Part shown: positions 38,269 through 47,133 of the stretch, piece after piece
How positions within the stretch are numbered: position 1 is the stretch's first letter
Layout: the number at the start of each line of letters is the position of its first letter
Assembly (NCBI RefSeq): GCF_013433315.1
Contig: NZ_WXVV01000002.1
Coordinates: 62,001-126,000, forward strand
DNA: 64,000 nucleotides
From: Pseudomonas crudilactis
Lineage (GTDB): Bacteria > Pseudomonadota > Gammaproteobacteria > Pseudomonadales > Pseudomonadaceae
Direction: 5' to 3'
Notes under the pieces: generated by a model
Told to the model about the DNA's origin: nothing
Databases searched by the model: none
What the model saw: only the letters and a program-made list of their open reading frames with translations
Made by a program: the position numbers and the translations under genes

Positions 38269-38444
38269 CCCTCACCCTAGCCCTCTCCCAGAGGTAGAGG
38301 GGACAGATTGGGGGATATTGGGGAGATACGCCGACTTGAAATAGCTTTGCTGAATCCATAATCGCTAAGGTCTTTCAGGTCGATGGATAGCGAAAGACAC
38401 CTCGGTCGGCTCCCTCTCCCCCTGGGAGAGGGCTGGGGTGAGGG
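38269..38444. repeat. long-range inverted repeat CCCTCACCCTAGCCCTCTCC type
   Basis: Left element CCCTCACCCTAGCCCTCTCC with an inner AGAGGTAGAGGGGA, and right element ending CTGGGAGAGGGCTGGGGTGA-GGG, about 130 bases apart. This is a widespread proteobacterial intergenic repeat, different from the REP units in the rest of the window. The centre holds no gene. Confidence 0.8.
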
Positions 38445-38462
38445 CTCTTGAATCACAGGCAC

Positions 38463-38490
38463 AAAAAAACCGTCCGAAGACGGTTTTTTT
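38463..38490. terminator. terminator of the cytochrome c gene
   Basis: AAAAAAACCGTC / GACGGTTTTTTT stem with loop CGAA; T-tails on both strands. On the minus strand it follows the cytochrome c5 stop by 15 bases. Confidence 0.88.
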
Positions 38491-38505
38491 CATCAGAAGC
38501 GCGCC

Positions 38506-38934
38506 TTATTTCAGGCCGGACATCTTCTGGATCGCGCCCTTCAACTCATCATCCGAGCAATCGGCGCAGGTGCCTTTCGGCGGCATCGAATTGATACCGG
38601 TGATGGCTTTGGCGAGGATGCCATCAAGACCACCCTGATGATCAGCACGCTCTTTCCACGCTGCGGTGTCACCGATCTTCGGCGCGCCCAACAACCCGGT
38701 ACCGTGGCAAGCGTTGCAGTGCTTGGCAATCACTTCATCCGGGGTTTTCGCCCCGCCACCGCCGCCTGCGGAAGCGGCAACTTCCATCCCCTTGCATTCC
38801 TGCCCTTGAACACACACCTGGCCGACTGGCTCGAGGCGCTTGGCAATGTCGTCATTCGTCGCAGCTTGAGCGCTGACAGCCCAGAGGGCCAATACAGTTG
38901 CTGGTGCAGCCAGCATTTTCATAATTAGATTCAC
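38506..38934 (-). CDS. cytochrome c5 family protein
   Basis: 142 aa including a Sec signal peptide MNLIMKMLAAPATVLALWAV-SAQA cut after residue 24. One haem-binding CNACH at 73-77; axial Met in NSMPPKGTC; extra cysteine pairs CVQGQEC (41-47) and CADC near the C-terminus, typical of cytochrome c5 (CycB). Periplasmic electron carrier. The start is probably GTG at 38934 (GAGG 8 bases before); an in-frame ATG at 38922 would remove four residues. Confidence 0.9.
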   Translation of the reverse strand: MNLIMKMLAAPATVLALWAVSAQAATNDDIAKRLEPVGQVCVQGQECKGMEVAASAGGGGGAKTPDEVIAKHCNACHGTGLLGAPKIGDTAAWKERADHQGGLDGILAKAITGINSMPPKGTCADCSDDELKGAIQKMSGLK

Positions 38935-39103
38935 GCGTTCACCCTCAATGGTGGCTATTCACGCCTGCGGCCACGGTTCGCAGGCGGGCGGAAGTATAGC
39001 GGGTAGCCCGTCACACTGAAACAACCCCATAGTCGAAGGGGTTATACCGCACGGTAGAAAAACTCTCCGGATGCCTTTGCCATCATGGCTTGGCACCTCT
39101 TTG

Positions 39104-39652
39104 TTAAAAATTCGCCGGCGTGGCTGCGCTGATTAGTCGCGCAGGCAAGTCGAACGGATTACGGAAACGATGCGGCTTGGTACTTTCAAAGTAGTAGCTG
39201 TCGCCGGCTTCGAGAATAAAAGTTTCCAGACCCACCACCAGTTCCAGACGACCTTCCACCAGAATCCCGGTTTCCTCGCCTTCATGGGTGAGCATTTCTT
39301 CGCCGGTATCGGCGCCCGGCGGGTAGATTTCATTGAGGAAGGCGATGGCGCGGCTGGGATGCGCGCGGCCGACCAGTTTCATGGTCACGGCGCCGTCGGA
39401 AATGTCGATCAGCTCGTTGGCCTTGTAGACAATCTGGGTCGGGACTTCCTGCAGGATTTCTTCGGAAAAGAACTCGACCATCGACATGGGAATGCCGCCC
39501 AACACCTTTCTCAGCGAACTGATCGAAGGGCTGACGCTGTTCTTTTCGATCATCGAAATGGTGCTGTTGGTGACACCCGCGCGTTTGGCGAGTTCACGCT
39601 GGGAAAGCCCTTTGAGCTTGCGGATCGATTGCAGTCGTTCACCGACGTCCAA
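39104..39652 (-). CDS. pauR: PauR-type XRE-cupin repressor
   Basis: 182 aa. Helix-turn-helix of the Cro/CI type (LQSIRKLKGLSQRELAKRAG-VTNSTISMIE) and a C-terminal cupin with HEGEETGILVEGRLELVVG and GDSYYFESTKPHRF. In P. aeruginosa the gene at the same place beside dadX is PauR (PA5301), the polyamine-responsive repressor of the pau catabolic genes; E. coli PuuR is related. The start codon is TTG at 39652 with a perfect AGGAGG 8 bases before it, which a program searching ATG could miss. Downstream of dadX on the same strand. Confidence 0.87.
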   Translation of the reverse strand: MDVGERLQSIRKLKGLSQRELAKRAGVTNSTISMIEKNSVSPSISSLRKVLGGIPMSMVEFFSEEILQEVPTQIVYKANELIDISDGAVTMKLVGRAHPSRAIAFLNEIYPPGADTGEEMLTHEGEETGILVEGRLELVVGLETFILEAGDSYYFESTKPHRFRNPFDLPARLISAATPANF

Positions 39653-39669
39653 GGCGCGAGCCTCCTGAT

Positions 39670-39720
39670 GTTGTAAGAATATTGAGCGTTATCATGGCGA
39701 CAGCGTTCAGTATTTACAAC
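39670..39720. promoter_or_regulatory. inverted GTTGTAA half-sites upstream of pauR
   Basis: GTTGTAA at 39670-39676 and TTACAAC at 39714-39720, 44 bp apart centre to centre (about four helical turns). They flank the likely pauR promoter and could be the sites through which PauR represses itself. Inference from position and symmetry. Confidence 0.4.
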
Positions 39721-39740
39721 ACTTGGCCCCCGCAGTGGCG

Positions 39741-40814
39741 TCAACCCTCGGAATAGAGCCTTGGCACTCGACGCAGGTTGCAGAAGATCTGGTACGGAAT
39801 GGTGTCCGCCCACTGCGCCACCTCGCTGGCGAGGATGTTTTTGCCCCACAGTTCGACGCTCGAACCGAGGCCTGATTCCGGCACATCGGTGAGATCGATG
39901 CAGAGCATGTCCATCGACACGCGACCGAGAATGCGACTGCGTTTACCCGCCACCAAAACCGGCGTACCGGTCGGCGCCTGACGCGGGTAGCCGTCGGCGT
40001 AACCCATGGCGACCACGCCGATGCGCATAGGCTTGTCGGTGATGAATTTGGCGCCGTAGCCGATCGGCTCGCCAGCGGGCAGCTCACGGACGCAGATGAC
40101 TTTCGATTCCAGGGTCATCACCGGTTGCAGGCGATCAGCCACGGCGTTGGCTTCTTCGAACGGCGTGGCGCCGTAGAGCATGATGCCCGGACGCACCCAG
40201 TCGCTGTGAATCTGCGGCCAACCGAGCACCGCCGGCGAGTTACGCAGGCTGACTTCCGCCGCCAAGCCCTGACGCGCCGCTTCAAACACCGCGACCTGCT
40301 CGGTGCTGCTCTGCGCGTGCAACTCATCGGCGCGGGCGAAATGGCTCATCAAGACGATCTTTGCCACTTTGCCGCTGGCCAGCAGACGCTGGTAAGCCGC
40401 CGGATAATCCTTTGGATGCAAACCGACGCGGTGCATACCGGAATCAAGCTTTAGCCACACGGTAATCGGTTTGCTCAGTGTTGCCTGCTCGATCGCTTCG
40501 AGCTGCCACAGCGAATGCACCACCGTCCAGAAATCATGCTCGACGATCAGCGCCAGCTCATCGGCCTCGAAAATCCCTTCCAGCAACAACACCGGCGCAC
40601 GAATGCCAGCGGCGCGCAGCTCCAGCGCCTCCTCGATGCAGGCCACGGCAAAACCGTCAGCCTCGGCCTCCAGCGCTTGGGCGCAACGCACCGCGCCATG
40701 CCCATAGGCATCGGCCTTGATCACCGCAAGCGCCTTGGCGCCGGTGACCTCGCGGGCAATTCGGTAGTTGTGGCGCAGGGCTTCTAGGTCGATCAGGGCA
40801 CGGGCAGGACGCAT
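39741..40814 (-). CDS. dadX: catabolic alanine racemase
   Basis: 357 aa, PLP enzyme interconverting L- and D-alanine. Catalytic Lys is K33 in [10 protein letters not shown]; the second base Tyr is in [17 protein letters not shown] and the C-terminal CIDLTDVPE are in place. Because it follows ridA and dadA in one direction it is the catabolic copy (dadX), which feeds D-alanine to DadA, rather than the biosynthetic alr. Confidence 0.93.
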   Translation of the reverse strand: MRPARALIDLEALRHNYRIAREVTGAKALAVIKADAYGHGAVRCAQALEAEADGFAVACIEEALELRAAGIRAPVLLLEGIFEADELALIVEHDFWTVVHSLWQLEAIEQATLSKPITVWLKLDSGMHRVGLHPKDYPAAYQRLLASGKVAKIVLMSHFARADELHAQSSTEQVAVFEAARQGLAAEVSLRNSPAVLGWPQIHSDWVRPGIMLYGATPFEEANAVADRLQPVMTLESKVICVRELPAGEPIGYGAKFITDKPMRIGVVAMGYADGYPRQAPTGTPVLVAGKRSRILGRVSMDMLCIDLTDVPESGLGSSVELWGKNILASEVAQWADTIPYQIFCNLRRVPRLYSEG

Positions 40815-40909
40815 GGCGGCAGACTTCTAGGCGGTCATGGGAATAAAAACCGGCGCCGACTGACGACGTGAACCGCCAACAGCGCCGGGAGAGGGATCTT
40901 TACAACGGC

Positions 40910-41263
40910 TTACGGCAGCGCGGCGACGATGGAGATCTCCACCAGAATGCTCGGCTTGGCCATCTTCGCCTCGACGGTGGCGCGGGCCGGGGCAGCACCT
41001 TTTGGCAGCCACTGGTCCCACACCGAGTTCATTCCGGCAAAATGCGCCTCGATGTCGTTCAGGTAAATCGTCGCCGACAACAGGTGCTGTTTGTCAGTCC
41101 CGGCCAGATCAAGCAAACGCTCGATATTGGCCAGTACGTCGCGGGTCTGCTGTTCAATTCCGGCGTCGAAGTCGTCGCCGACCTGCCCGGCCAGATACAC
41201 GGTGCCGTTGTGGCTGACGATCTGACTCATGCGCTCATTGGTGAGCTGGCGCTGGATTGACAT
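40910..41263 (-). CDS. ridA: RidA/Rid2-type reactive enamine-imine deaminase
   Basis: 117 aa. Typical RidA body: [20 protein letters not shown] (about 20-39), [20 protein letters not shown], and C-terminal [20 protein letters not shown]. It hydrolyses reactive imines released by PLP and FAD enzymes; here that fits the iminopyruvate from DadA. Its first 29 bases overlap the end of dadA, so translation is coupled. It lacks the exact R...E layout of classical RidA, so a Rid2-like subgroup is possible. Confidence 0.88.
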   Translation of the reverse strand: MSIQRQLTNERMSQIVSHNGTVYLAGQVGDDFDAGIEQQTRDVLANIERLLDLAGTDKQHLLSATIYLNDIEAHFAGMNSVWDQWLPKGAAPARATVEAKMAKPSILVEISIVAALP

Positions 41264-42539
41264 GTTTTGCGGACTCCTGGGTTTTGTTGCCGTAACGGGA
41301 AATATCGAGGCCTTCGGCGCTGATCTGTGGCTTTTTCTTCGCCATCAGGTCGGCCAGCAAACGACCGGAACCGCACGCCATGGTCCAACCGAGCGTGCCG
41401 TGACCGGTGTTGAGGAACAGGTTCTTGAACGGCGTGGCGCCTACGATTGGCGTGCCGTCCGGGGTGGTCGGACGCAGACCGGTCCAGAAACTCGCCTCGG
41501 CCAGATTGCCGCCCTGAGGATAAAGGTCGTTGACGATCATCTCCAGGGTTTCGCGGCGGCGCGGGTTCAGCGACAAGTCAAAACCGGCGATCTCGGCCAT
41601 GCCGCCGACGCGGATGCGGTTGTCGAAACGGGTGATCGCGACCTTGTAGGTCTCGTCGAGAATGGTCGAGGTCGGGGCCATTGCCGGGTTGGTGATCGGC
41701 ACGGTCAGCGAGTAACCCTTGAGCGGATACACCGGGGCCTTGATGCCCAGCGGTTTGAGCAGTTGCGGCGAGTAGCTGCCGAGCGCCAGTACGTAGCGGT
41801 CAGCAGTTTCCAGCTTGCCGTCGATCCACACACCGTTGATGCGATCACCGGCGTAGTCGAGTTTCTGGATGTCCTGGCCGAAGCGGAATTCGACACCGAG
41901 CTTCACGGCCATTTCGGCGAGACGCGTGGTGAACATCTGACAGTCGCCAGTCTGGTCGTTCGGCAGGCGCAGGGCACCGGCGAGGATGTCAGTCACGCCC
42001 GCCAGCGCCGGTTCAACGCGGGCAATGCCGGCGCGGTCGAGGACTTCAAACGGCACACCGGACTCTTTCAGCACGGCGATGTCTTTGGCGGCGCCATCAA
42101 GCTGCGCCTGAGTGCGGAACAGTTGAGTCGTACCGAGGCTGCGGCCTTCGTAGGCGATGCCGGTTTCGGCGCGCAATTCATCGAGGCAGTCGCGGCTGTA
42201 CTCGGACAGACGCACCATGCGCTCCTTGTTCACCGCGTAACGGTTGGCGGTGCAGTTGCGCAGCATCTGCGCCATCCACAGGTACTGGTCGATGTCGGCG
42301 GTGGCTTTGATCGCGAGAGGGGCGTGGCGCTGCAACAGCCACTTGATCGCTTTGAGCGGCACGCCCGGCGCGGCCCACGGCGAGGCGTAGCCCGGCGAGA
42401 CCTGGCCGGCGTTGGCGAAACTGGTCTCCATGGCCGCAGCCGGCTGCCGGTCGACCACCACCACTTCAAACCCGGCACGGGCCAGATAGTAAGCACTGGC
42501 GGTACCGATGACGCCGCTACCCAAGACCATTACGCGCAT
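41235..42539 (-). CDS. dadA: D-amino acid dehydrogenase small subunit
   Basis: 434 aa FAD enzyme oxidising D-alanine to pyruvate and ammonia, passing electrons to the membrane chain. The dinucleotide fold starts [20 protein letters not shown] with GxGxxG at 7-12; C-terminal FAD-binding [17 protein letters not shown]. The frame opens 5 codons earlier, but the ATG at 42539 is the family start. First gene of dadA-ridA-dadX and divergent from dadR. Confidence 0.95.
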   Translation of the reverse strand: MRVMVLGSGVIGTASAYYLARAGFEVVVVDRQPAAAMETSFANAGQVSPGYASPWAAPGVPLKAIKWLLQRHAPLAIKATADIDQYLWMAQMLRNCTANRYAVNKERMVRLSEYSRDCLDELRAETGIAYEGRSLGTTQLFRTQAQLDGAAKDIAVLKESGVPFEVLDRAGIARVEPALAGVTDILAGALRLPNDQTGDCQMFTTRLAEMAVKLGVEFRFGQDIQKLDYAGDRINGVWIDGKLETADRYVLALGSYSPQLLKPLGIKAPVYPLKGYSLTVPITNPAMAPTSTILDETYKVAITRFDNRIRVGGMAEIAGFDLSLNPRRRETLEMIVNDLYPQGGNLAEASFWTGLRPTTPDGTPIVGATPFKNLFLNTGHGTLGWTMACGSGRLLADLMAKKKPQISAEGLDISRYGNKTQESAKHVNPAPAHQ

Positions 42540-42695
42540 TTTTGTATCCCTCATCGCGGCAGGGCCGCGTACGTCTGTTGTTAGAGCAATGATGCGCGCA
42601 GTGTAAAAAAGAAATGCCAGTGCTTTTCACTATATAAGCGCCTATATTTGGCGACAATTCTCGGCAAAAACCCTTTTCACGGAGGCGCATCCCCT

Positions 42696-43184
42696 ATGCG
42701 TACCAACACTCAGACCAAACGTGAGCTGGACAAGATCGACCGCAACATCTTGCGGATCCTCCAGGCGGACGGGCGGATTTCCTTTACCGAACTCGGCGAA
42801 AAGGTTGGGCTCTCGACCACGCCGTGCACCGAGCGCGTGCGGCGTCTGGAGCGCGAAGGGATCATCATGGGCTACAACGCCCGGCTCAATCCGCAGCACT
42901 TGAAGGGTAGCTTGCTGGTGTTTGTCGAGATCAGCCTCGACTACAAATCCGGCGATACTTTCGAAGAGTTCCGACGCGCGGTGCTGAAGTTGCCGCATGT
43001 GCTGGAGTGTCATCTGGTGTCAGGGGATTTCGACTATCTGGTGAAGGCGCGGATTTCCGAGATGGCCTCGTACCGCAAGCTGCTGGGCGACATTCTGCTG
43101 AAACTGCCACATGTGCGGGAGTCGAAGAGTTATATCGTGATGGAAGAGGTGAAGGAGAGCTTGAGCTTACCTATTCCGGATTGA
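42696..43184 (+). CDS. dadR: Lrp/AsnC-family activator of the dad operon
   Basis: 162 aa. N-terminal helix-turn-helix KIDRNILRILQADGRISFTE-LGEKVGLSTTPCTERVRRLE and C-terminal RAM ligand domain with VLECHLVSGDFDYLVKAR. In P. aeruginosa the Lrp homologue divergent from dadA (DadR) activates dadAX in response to alanine. The frame is open 16 codons earlier; ATG 42696 gives the family start. The 156-base gap to dadA should hold its operators. Confidence 0.92.
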   Translation: MRTNTQTKRELDKIDRNILRILQADGRISFTELGEKVGLSTTPCTERVRRLEREGIIMGYNARLNPQHLKGSLLVFVEISLDYKSGDTFEEFRRAVLKLPHVLECHLVSGDFDYLVKARISEMASYRKLLGDILLKLPHVRESKSYIVMEEVKESLSLPIPD

Positions 43185-43202
43185 GTTTTTGAAGATCAAA
43201 AG

Positions 43203-43268
43203 ATCGCAGCCTTCGGCAGCTCCTACATGGGAATGCATGTCTCTGTAGGAGCTGCCGAAGGCTGCGAT
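43203..43268. repeat. REP doublet (GTAGGAGCTGCCGAAGGCTG type)
   Basis: Perfect inverted 25-base arms around a 16-base centre, between the convergent dadR and YkgJ-type genes. A third REP subtype in the window, also at 48707. Confidence 0.9.
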
Positions 43269-43271
43269 TTT

Positions 43272-43625
43272 TTAAACCAACACCTGCCGATTCGCCGCCA
43301 TGTACTCGAAAATCTGCTTCTCGACACGCGGATGAATCAGCTCCACCGGCCGCCGCTCATTCGGGCAAGGCAAGGTTTTGGTCGTGCCGAACAGCCGGCA
43401 AATCAGCGGCCGCTCTTCATACACCGTGCAGCCATTCGGCCCTAGATGCACACAGTTCAGTTCTTCCATTGCCGCATCCTGCTCGGCGCGGGTCTTGCGC
43501 GGCAGGCGGGACATTTCTTCCGGCGAAGTGGTCACCGGCCCGCAGCAGTCGTGGCAGCCGGGCACGCACTCGAACGAGGGGATCTGCTGACGCAAGGTGC
43601 GGACTGTCTGGCTGTTGCAGCTCAT
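43272..43625 (-). CDS. YkgJ family zinc/iron-chelating domain protein
   Basis: 117 aa with eight cysteines: CVPGCHDCCGPV near the N-terminus, ELNCVHLGPNGCTVYEERPLICRLFG in the middle, and TLPCPNE. The pattern is that of the CxxxCxxCC YkgJ/UPF0153 family, presumed to bind a metal cluster. Function unknown. ATG 43625 preferred to an in-frame TTG five codons upstream. Confidence 0.88.
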   Translation of the reverse strand: MSCNSQTVRTLRQQIPSFECVPGCHDCCGPVTTSPEEMSRLPRKTRAEQDAAMEELNCVHLGPNGCTVYEERPLICRLFGTTKTLPCPNERRPVELIHPRVEKQIFEYMAANRQVLV

Positions 43626-43772
43626 CGAAACGGTAACCAAGGTGGAATAGACGGCAATTGTGCCGCAAAAGCCGTGATCCAGACACCGCAGGCCGACCAG
43701 TGTTGCCCACGTTCAGGCGTGCGGCTTATGCTCCGTCAAATTTTCTCGACACTTAGCCGTTGGATGACGCCC

Positions 43773-45083
43773 ATGACTGCCCGCGCCTTCACCTCCGCGA
43801 GCCAACCCCACGTTGCCTCTTACTACGCCGCCAGCAGCCTGCCGCAACCCGACCATCCTGCTCTGCAAGGTGAAGTCGTGGCCGATGTCTGCGTGGTTGG
43901 TGGCGGTTTTTCCGGGTTGAACACGGCACTGGAACTGGCTGAACGCGGCCTCAGTGTGGTGTTGCTCGAGGCGCACAAGATCGGCTGGGGCGCCAGCGGC
44001 CGCAACGGCGGGCAGTTGATTCGCGGCGTCGGTCACGGTCTCGATCAGTTCGCCAATGTCATCGGCAGCGACGGCGTGCACGAGATGAAACTCATGGGCC
44101 TGGAAGCGGTGGAAATCGTTCGCCAGCGGGTCGAGCGCTTTCAGATTGCCTGCGACCTGACCTGGGGCTACTGCGATCTCGCCAACAAGCCCGCCGACCT
44201 CGAAGGTTTTGCCGAAGACTCTGAAGAACTGCGCAGCCTCGGCTATCGCTACGAAACCCGTCTGCTGCAAGCCAACGAAATGCACACGGTGGTCGGCTCC
44301 AAGCGCTATGTCGGCGGTTTGATCGACATGGGTTCAGGACATCTGCATCCGCTGAATCTCGCGCTGGGTGAAGCCGAAGCGGCGCAGCAGTTGGGCGTCA
44401 AACTGTTTGAACACTCCGCAGTGACGCGTATCGATTACGGCCCCGAAGTCAAAGTCCATACAGCCCAAGGTTCGGTGCGCGCCAAAACGCTGGTGCTTGG
44501 CTGCAACGCTTATCTGAATGATCTGAATCCGCAACTCAGCGGCAAGGTTCTGCCCGCCGGCAGCTACATCATTGCCACCGAACCCTTGAGCGAAGAACAG
44601 GCGCACAACCTGCTGCCGCAGAACATGGCGGTCTGTGATCAACGGGTGGCGCTGGACTACTACCGACTCTCGGCGGATCGGCGTTTGTTGTTCGGCGGCG
44701 CCTGCCATTACTCGGGACGCGACCCGAAAGACATTGCCGCGTATATGCAGCCAAAGATGCTCGAGGTCTTCCCGCAACTGGCCGGGGTGAAGGTCGATTA
44801 TCAGTGGGGCGGTATGATCGGCATCGGCGCCAACCGTTTGCCGCAGATCGGCCGGCTCAATGATCAGCCGAATGTGTATTACGCCCAGGCCTATTCAGGC
44901 CACGGGGTGAACGCCACGCACCTGGCGGGCAGGCTGCTCGCCGAAGCGATCAGTGGGCAGCACAGCGGTGGCTTTGATCTGTTTGCCAAGGTGCCGCACA
45001 TCACCTTCCCGGGCGGCAAGCATTTGCGTTCGCCGTTGTTGGCACTCGGCATGTTGTGGCATCGGATGAAAGAGCTGGTCTGA
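43773..45083 (+). CDS. FAD-dependent oxidase, gamma-glutamylpolyamine oxidase type (PauB/PuuB)
   Basis: 436 aa DAO-family flavoprotein. FAD-binding VADVCVVGGGFSGLNTALEL (GxGxxG near 33-38) followed by EAHKIGWGASGRNGGQLIRG, a hallmark of PuuB/OrdL oxidases; C-terminal GIGANRLPQIGRL and YSGHGVNATHLAGR. PuuB-type enzymes oxidise gamma-glutamylputrescine. In P. aeruginosa the gene in this spot is pauB4 (PA5309), and pauR is close by here too. Start could be ATG 43764 or 43773; neither has a strong ribosome site. Confidence 0.87.
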   Translation: MTARAFTSASQPHVASYYAASSLPQPDHPALQGEVVADVCVVGGGFSGLNTALELAERGLSVVLLEAHKIGWGASGRNGGQLIRGVGHGLDQFANVIGSDGVHEMKLMGLEAVEIVRQRVERFQIACDLTWGYCDLANKPADLEGFAEDSEELRSLGYRYETRLLQANEMHTVVGSKRYVGGLIDMGSGHLHPLNLALGEAEAAQQLGVKLFEHSAVTRIDYGPEVKVHTAQGSVRAKTLVLGCNAYLNDLNPQLSGKVLPAGSYIIATEPLSEEQAHNLLPQNMAVCDQRVALDYYRLSADRRLLFGGACHYSGRDPKDIAAYMQPKMLEVFPQLAGVKVDYQWGGMIGIGANRLPQIGRLNDQPNVYYAQAYSGHGVNATHLAGRLLAEAISGQHSGGFDLFAKVPHITFPGGKHLRSPLLALGMLWHRMKELV

Positions 45084-45110
45084 TGGTTTTGCGGCGCTCA
45101 TGAGGCCGCT

Positions 45111-45202
45111 TTCGCGAGCAGGCTCGCTCCCACTGGAGATCTGCGGTGGATGGGAATCTTGTATCCACTGGAGATCAATGTGGGAGCGAGCCTGCTCGCG
45201 AA
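45111..45202. repeat. REP doublet (GTGGGAGCGAGCCTGCTCGCGA type)
   Basis: Arms 45111-45133 and 45180-45202 are exact inverted copies. The centre also has a 12-base direct repeat CCACTGGAGATC. Confidence 0.9.
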
Positions 45203-45226
45203 TGGATCGAAAAAACAATACAGATC

Positions 45227-45478
45227 TCAGATCCGCCAGAACGGCTTCAACCCCTCCTCCTGCGCCTGCTCAAGCGTCAACCCGATGTCCTTGAGCTGAT
45301 CCGCCGTCAGTGCCAGCAACGCCCTGCGCGTGTGCAGACGATGCCAGAACAGGTCCCAGCGGCTCAGGCCGGACGGCGCATTACGCAGGGTTTCATTGCG
45401 CGCACGATCCTTCTGCCCTGCCTCCAGTTCCTGACTGTGTAACGTCAGCCGCACATCGCTCAAGCCGTTCATTTTCAT
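45227..45478 (-). CDS. DUF1127 (YjiS-like) small protein
   Basis: 83 aa. The DUF1127 core is WDLFWHRLHTRRALLALTAD-QLKDIGLTLEQAQEEGLKPFW at the C-terminus; the N-terminal 40 residues are variable. AGGAGC precedes the ATG at 45478. Short DUF1127 proteins in other bacteria bind RNA or tune phosphate and carbon metabolism, so no firm role. It is divergent from a MocR regulator, with repeated ATACAGAT boxes between, so it is probably that regulator's target. Confidence 0.87.
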   Translation of the reverse strand: MKMNGLSDVRLTLHSQELEAGQKDRARNETLRNAPSGLSRWDLFWHRLHTRRALLALTADQLKDIGLTLEQAQEEGLKPFWRI

Positions 45479-45535
45479 TGCTCCTGTTTACTTGGGTAGC
45501 CAGAGATTCCATGATGCGCGGGTGAGCAAAACCAT

Positions 45536-45616
45536 TACAGATTCAAAGTATCTGTATTAACTCCATACAGATTTGCCGCTTTGAGGACTGAATTGTCGAT
45601 TTCCGCCGTATCTGTA
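45536..45616. promoter_or_regulatory. MocR operator region, four TACAGAT boxes
   Basis: TACAGAT at 45536-45542 with its complement ATCTGTA at 45550-45556 forms a perfect inverted repeat (7-base arms, 7-base gap). Another TACAGAT is at 45566-45572 and another ATCTGTA at 45610-45616. MocR regulators usually bind repeated boxes between their gene and a divergent target, as here between the DUF1127 gene and the MocR gene. Confidence 0.7.
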
Positions 45617-45651
45617 CTGGTTTATCGAATCATTTGCACCGAGGCAGCGCC

Positions 45652-47073
45652 ATGACCCTTTACGTAAACCTCGCCGAACTGCTCGGCACGCGCATAGAGC
45701 AAGGCTTCTATCGCCCCGGCGATCGGCTGCCGTCGGTGCGCGCCTTGAGCGTCGAGCACGGGGTCAGCCTGAGCACAGTGCAGCAGGCCTATCGCATGCT
45801 CGAAGACAGCGGCCTGGCCACGCCGAAACCCAAGTCCGGCTACTTCGTGCCGGTCGGCCGCGAGTTGCCGGAGCTGCCCGCCGTCGGCCGTCCGGCGCAA
45901 CGGCCGGTGGAAATTTCGCAGTGGGATCAGGTGCTGGAGTTGATTCGCGCGGTGCCGCGCAAGGATGTCGTGCAACTGGGTCGCGGGATGCCGGACATCA
46001 GCTCGCCGACGATGAAACCACTGCTGCGTGGATTGGCGCAGATCAGCCGCCGCCAGGATATGCCCGGCCTCTATTACGACAACATCCACGGTACCCTCGA
46101 ACTGCGCGAGCAGATCGCCCGGTTGATGCTCGACTCCGGCTGCCAGTTGAGCGCCAGCGATCTGGTGATCACCACCGGCTGCCACGAAGCGCTGTCCACC
46201 AGCATTCACGCAATCTGCGAGCCGGGCGACATCGTCGCGGTGGATTCGCCGAGCTTCCACGGCGCCATGCAAACGCTCAAAGGCCTCGGCATGAAAGCCC
46301 TGGAAATTCCCACAGACCCACTTACCGGCATCAGCCTTGAAGCGCTGGAACTGGCACTGGAACAATGGCCGATCAAGGTCATCCAGCTCACGCCCAACTG
46401 CAATAACCCGCTCGGTTACATCATGCCGGAGGCACGAAAACGCGCCCTGCTCAACCTTGCGCAGCGCTTCGACGTGGCGATCATCGAGGACGATGTGTAT
46501 GGCGAGCTGGCCTACACCTACCCGCGCCCACGCACGATCAAATCCTTCGACGAAGATGGCCGCGTGTTGCTCTGCAGTTCGTTTTCCAAGACCCTGGCGC
46601 CGGGACTGCGCATTGGCTGGGTCGCGCCGGGTCGATATCTGGAGCGGCTGCTGCACATGAAATACATCAGCACCGGATCCACAGCACCGCAGCCGCAGAT
46701 TGCCATCGCCGAATTTCTCAAGGCCGGCCATTTCGAACCGCATTTGCGACGGATGCGCACGCAATACCAGCGCAATCGCGACATGATGATCGACTGGGTT
46801 GCACGCTATTTTCCGGCCGGAACTCGTGCCAGCCGTCCGCAGGGCAGTTTCCTGCTGTGGGTCGAACTGCCGGAGGGTTTCGATACCCTGAAACTCAATC
46901 GTGAGCTGCACGAGCAAGGCGTACAGATTGCCGTCGGCAGCATCTTTTCCGCCTCGGGCAAGTACCGCAATTGCCTGCGAATGAACTACGCTGCCAAACC
47001 GACACCGCAGATCGAAGAGGCGGTGCGCAAGGTCGGTGCCACGGCCATCAAACTGCTCGCCGAAGCCGACTGA
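45652..47073 (+). CDS. MocR-type GntR/aminotransferase regulator
   Basis: 473 aa. N-terminal GntR winged helix (LAELLGTRIEQGFYRPGDRL-PSVRALSVEHGVSLSTVQQAYRML), a linker, and a fold I aminotransferase domain with the PLP lysine K313 in SSFSKTLAPGLRIGW, preceded by LTPNCNNPLGY and IIEDDVYGEL. These proteins use PLP and an amino compound as effector. ATG 45652 has GAGG 7 bases before. The gene is divergent from DUF1127 and has four operator-like boxes in its promoter region. Target pathway unknown. Confidence 0.92.
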   Translation: MTLYVNLAELLGTRIEQGFYRPGDRLPSVRALSVEHGVSLSTVQQAYRMLEDSGLATPKPKSGYFVPVGRELPELPAVGRPAQRPVEISQWDQVLELIRAVPRKDVVQLGRGMPDISSPTMKPLLRGLAQISRRQDMPGLYYDNIHGTLELREQIARLMLDSGCQLSASDLVITTGCHEALSTSIHAICEPGDIVAVDSPSFHGAMQTLKGLGMKALEIPTDPLTGISLEALELALEQWPIKVIQLTPNCNNPLGYIMPEARKRALLNLAQRFDVAIIEDDVYGELAYTYPRPRTIKSFDEDGRVLLCSSFSKTLAPGLRIGWVAPGRYLERLLHMKYISTGSTAPQPQIAIAEFLKAGHFEPHLRRMRTQYQRNRDMMIDWVARYFPAGTRASRPQGSFLLWVELPEGFDTLKLNRELHEQGVQIAVGSIFSASGKYRNCLRMNYAAKPTPQIEEAVRKVGATAIKLLAEAD

Positions 47074-47133
47074 CCTTTTTCCAGAGACCAGCGTCCATAT
47101 GCCGACCCCTGCCGCCAACCGGAACGATCCTAC

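Noticed and set aside
45622..47118. 498-codon antisense frame in the MocR gene
   Set aside because: Shadow of a complete MocR protein.
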